In this document: positions 22,961 to 25,004 of the stretch, one piece after another
Layout: every line of letters begins with the position of its first letter
How positions within the stretch are numbered: position 1 is the first letter of the stretch
From: Anaerolineaceae bacterium
GTDB lineage: Bacteria; Chloroflexota; Anaerolineae; Anaerolineales; Anaerolineaceae
Assembly (NCBI GenBank): GCA_017995665.1
Contig: JAGOIM010000004.1
Location: 1-25,004, forward strand
DNA: 25,004 nt
Direction: 5' to 3'
Notes under the pieces: generated by a model
What the model saw: the letters and a program-made list of their open reading frames with translations, nothing else
Database searches by the model: none
What the model was told of the DNA's origin: nothing
Program-made: the position numbers and the translations under genes

Positions 22961-23873
22961 GCAAAGTGTAACTTTAACCTTCCAGGAAGAGGAAGCCAAA
23001 CGCCTCGATAAATTCCTTGCGGAACAAATTCCGCAAGTTTCGCGGGTGGTCATTCAAGACATGATTGCCAATGGTGAGGTTAAAGTTAATGACATCATTG
23101 TAACGAAAGCTTCAGCAAAAGTTGTGAATGGGGATGTTGTTGAGGCTTTTGTTACAGAATTGGTCGAAGTTTTGCCTCAAAAGCAAAACATCAAGCTTGA
23201 CATTATCTATGAAGATCAGGATGTATTGGTAATTAACAAACCAGCTGGATTGGTTGTTCATCCGGGCGCGGGAAACCCAGAAGATACGCTGGTAAACGCT
23301 TTACTGTACTACTTGCCTGAAATTGCTGAGGTTGGTGACAGGAACCGGCCGGGAATCGTGCATCGGCTTGATAAGGACACTTCCGGCGTTCTAATTGTTG
23401 GAAAAAACAATTCGGCATACGAATATTTGGTGAAGCAATTCAAAAATCGCAAGGTAAAAAAGACTTATTTGGCACTGGTTGAAGGAACTCCGCCGACACA
23501 GACCGGACGAATTGAAACCAGGATTGGTCGGGATGAACGTAACAGGCAAAAAATGGCGGTAACCTACGGCACAAATGGTCGAAAAGCTGACACGGAATAT
23601 TTCACAGTTAAAAGCTTTGATGACTACACTTTATTGGAAGTTTCACCATTGAGCGGGCGTACTCATCAAATTAGGGTTCATCTTGCATTTTTAGGGAATC
23701 CGGTTGTTGGTGACCAGATTTATGGAAGGCGAAAGAAAAGCCTGGATATCAAACGGTTTTTCTTGCATGCTCATAAAATCGCCCTTCGATTGCCAAATCA
23801 AGCCGAGACCGTGGAGTTTTTAGCGCCACTGCCTGAAGATTTGGAATCAGTTTTAGAAGGTTTGGAGAAGTAA
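22953..23873 (+). CDS. rluD: RluD-type 23S rRNA pseudouridine synthase
   Basis: A 306-residue RluA-family enzyme that turns uridines of 23S rRNA helix 69 (or a related site) into pseudouridine. An S4 RNA-binding domain comes first (RLDKFLAEQIPQVSR, then VKVNDIIVTKAS), then the catalytic domain with VVHPGAG, HRLDKDTSG holding the catalytic Asp140, and SGRTHQIRVHLAFLGNPVVGD. I chose GTG 22953, which has GGAG six bases upstream and gives an eight-base overlap with lspA; an in-frame ATG at 22911 would add 14 residues and a 50-base overlap without a ribosome binding site. RluD and RluA/C cannot be separated with certainty, but length and the S4 domain favour RluD-like. Confidence 0.93.
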   Translation: MNKQSVTLTFQEEEAKRLDKFLAEQIPQVSRVVIQDMIANGEVKVNDIIVTKASAKVVNGDVVEAFVTELVEVLPQKQNIKLDIIYEDQDVLVINKPAGLVVHPGAGNPEDTLVNALLYYLPEIAEVGDRNRPGIVHRLDKDTSGVLIVGKNNSAYEYLVKQFKNRKVKKTYLALVEGTPPTQTGRIETRIGRDERNRQKMAVTYGTNGRKADTEYFTVKSFDDYTLLEVSPLSGRTHQIRVHLAFLGNPVVGDQIYGRRKKSLDIKRFFLHAHKIALRLPNQAETVEFLAPLPEDLESVLEGLEK

Positions 23874-23874
23874 A

Positions 23875-24915
23875 ATGAAAAAAATATGTGATTTCCGCTC
23901 CGATACGGTAACAAAACCGACCGAAGTGATGCGTGCCGCAATGGCTAAGGCTGAGGTTGGCGATGATGTCTATGGGGAAGACCCAAGCGTAATCAAACTT
24001 GAAGAAATGGCGGCAAAAATGCTCGATAAAGAAGCCGGTCTTTTTGTCACTTCCGGCACGATGGGTAATTTGCTGGCTGTTTTAGCCGTTTGCGGACGGG
24101 GAGATGAAGTCATTATGGGCAGAATGGGGCACACGTTTTTGCACGAAGCAGGCGGTGTCTCGGCCTTAGGCGGTGTCGTGATTAACACGATTCCAAATCA
24201 AGCCGACGGCAGTTTGGCACTTGAGGATATTCGTAACGCCATGCGTGATTCAGAAGATATCCATGAGCCGATTTCGAAAATGTTGATTGTGGAAAACACT
24301 CAAAACTTTTGCGGTGGTAAACCATTGTCGGCTTCATACATGAATGAATCCGGTGCATTGGCGAAAGAGCTCGGCTTGCACTTCCATGTTGACGGAGCGC
24401 GGATTTTCAATGCGGCGGTGGCTTTGAGTTTGCCGGCATCCGCCTTGACGGAAAGTGCTGACAGCCTGACCTTTTGCCTGAGCAAAGGTCTTTGCGCACC
24501 GGTTGGCTCGGTTTTGGTTGGAAGCACAGAGTTTATCAAAAAAGCCCGGCGGTTACGCAAAATGTTGGGTGGCGGAATGCGCCAGGCTGGTATTTTGGCA
24601 GCGGCGGGGGTTGTTTCCCTGGAAAGTATGATTGACCGATTAGCAGAGGACCATCGCAGGGCAAAGTTGCTGGCAGATGGCTTGGCAGAAATTCCTGGAA
24701 TTCAACTGACCAAAGATTCACCGAACACAAATATGGTTTTTTTGAAACTTGAGCCCTTATTTGGAATGAACAATGCTCAATTTATTGGGGTATTAAAGGA
24801 AAAAGGCGTCTTGCTGAATGAAGCGACAGGTGGTGAAATTCGTCTGGTAACGCATCATGATATCGATGATGAAGCAATTGAAATCTGCCTTAGGACGATA
24901 TCTTCCTTGCGATAG
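23875..24915 (+). CDS. ltaE: Low-specificity L-threonine aldolase
   Basis: A 346-residue fold-type I PLP enzyme that splits L-threonine or allo-threonine to glycine and acetaldehyde. DFRSDTVTKPT (6-16), VGDDVYGEDPSV (28-39), TSGTMGNLLA (59-68), ENTQNFCGG (140-148), HVDGARIFNA (171-180, Asp173 for the pyridine nitrogen) and FCLSKGLCAPVGS with the PLP-binding Lys204 are all there, as is the GGGMRQAG block. It is one base after the rluD stop, with GGAGAAG upstream of the ATG, so it is in the ileS transcript. No leader peptide or extra domain. Confidence 0.95.
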   Translation: MKKICDFRSDTVTKPTEVMRAAMAKAEVGDDVYGEDPSVIKLEEMAAKMLDKEAGLFVTSGTMGNLLAVLAVCGRGDEVIMGRMGHTFLHEAGGVSALGGVVINTIPNQADGSLALEDIRNAMRDSEDIHEPISKMLIVENTQNFCGGKPLSASYMNESGALAKELGLHFHVDGARIFNAAVALSLPASALTESADSLTFCLSKGLCAPVGSVLVGSTEFIKKARRLRKMLGGGMRQAGILAAAGVVSLESMIDRLAEDHRRAKLLADGLAEIPGIQLTKDSPNTNMVFLKLEPLFGMNNAQFIGVLKEKGVLLNEATGGEIRLVTHHDIDDEAIEICLRTISSLR

Positions 24916-24950
24916 GTTTAGGAAGATAATCACATTCTTTCGAGGTAATT

Positions 24951-25004
24951 ATGGAAAAGCCAGGGCAGAAGCGACTAATAATTGCCGGTGTTGTGCTTGT
25001 TTTG
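24951..25004 (+). CDS. Start of an unidentified membrane or secreted protein (cut by window edge)
   Basis: ATG at 24951 follows CGAGGTAATT (SD-like CGAGG at 24941-24945) and reads MEKPGQKRLIIAGVVLVL to the window edge: a short basic N-region and the beginning of a hydrophobic helix, as in a signal peptide or single anchor. It is 35 bases after the threonine aldolase gene in the same direction, so probably the next gene of the operon. Only 18 codons are visible and no family can be assigned. Confidence 0.6.
   Translation, partial: MEKPGQKRLIIAGVVLVL

Noticed and set aside
1..25004. CRISPR array, prophage or toxin-antitoxin pair
   Set aside because: I looked for regularly spaced repeats, phage-like genes and small paired genes on both strands and saw none; the only repeats are those listed.

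Overview
The window looks like a piece of a chromosome from a moderate-GC bacterium, most likely a Chloroflexota member of the Anaerolineae type. That is inference from gene content: a T-box before ileS, an IleRS of the eukaryote-like second type, a sugar transferase fused in an unusual order, and plant-type LRR lipoproteins. No rRNA or taxonomic marker is present to settle it. Almost every base is in a gene or in a short regulatory gap, and genes overlap by a few bases within operons.

Region 1 (1-7522, + strand) is a tightly packed surface-polysaccharide operon entered in the middle: a truncated GT4 glycosyltransferase, a full GT4, a Wzy/O-antigen-ligase-type membrane protein, two more GT4 enzymes, a PaaK/CapK-like adenylate-forming enzyme and an ExoA-like GT2 with a membrane tail. 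The second of the four GT4 genes that lie wholly or partly here after the ligase has its conserved N-terminus upstream of any ATG/GTG/TTG, behind a strong Shine-Dalgarno and an ATC codon.

Region 2 (7523-13545, + strand) starts after a 404-base leader containing a 28-base near-perfect inverted repeat. It encodes a phosphoglycosyl transferase with permuted domains, a LegB-like NDP-sugar 4,6-dehydratase, a sugar-phosphate nucleotidyltransferase and a DegT-family aminotransferase (together a plausible route to an NDP-4-amino-4,6-dideoxyhexose), then a lipoprotein and a small S24/S26-type peptidase.

Region 3 (13551-17204, - strand) is an operon converging on region 2: a Wzc-like chain-length/BY-kinase protein, a low-molecular-weight tyrosine phosphatase and an NTP_transf_5-type protein. 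Kinase and phosphatase are the classic control pair for Wzy-dependent polymer export. No Wzx flippase or Wza-like exporter is visible, so they must lie elsewhere.

Region 4 (17205-19027) is repeat-rich: hairpins before the kinase operon, a block of GC-rich palindromic repeats, two 55-base direct repeats that flank a small plant-type LRR lipoprotein gene, a strong terminator, and a tRNA-His gene with a clear promoter and terminator.

Region 5 (19028-25004, + strand) is a housekeeping operon controlled by a T-box: ileS, lspA, rluD, a threonine aldolase gene and the first codons of a membrane or secreted protein. The IleRS has GVHH in place of the HIGH signature, a form linked to strong mupirocin resistance.
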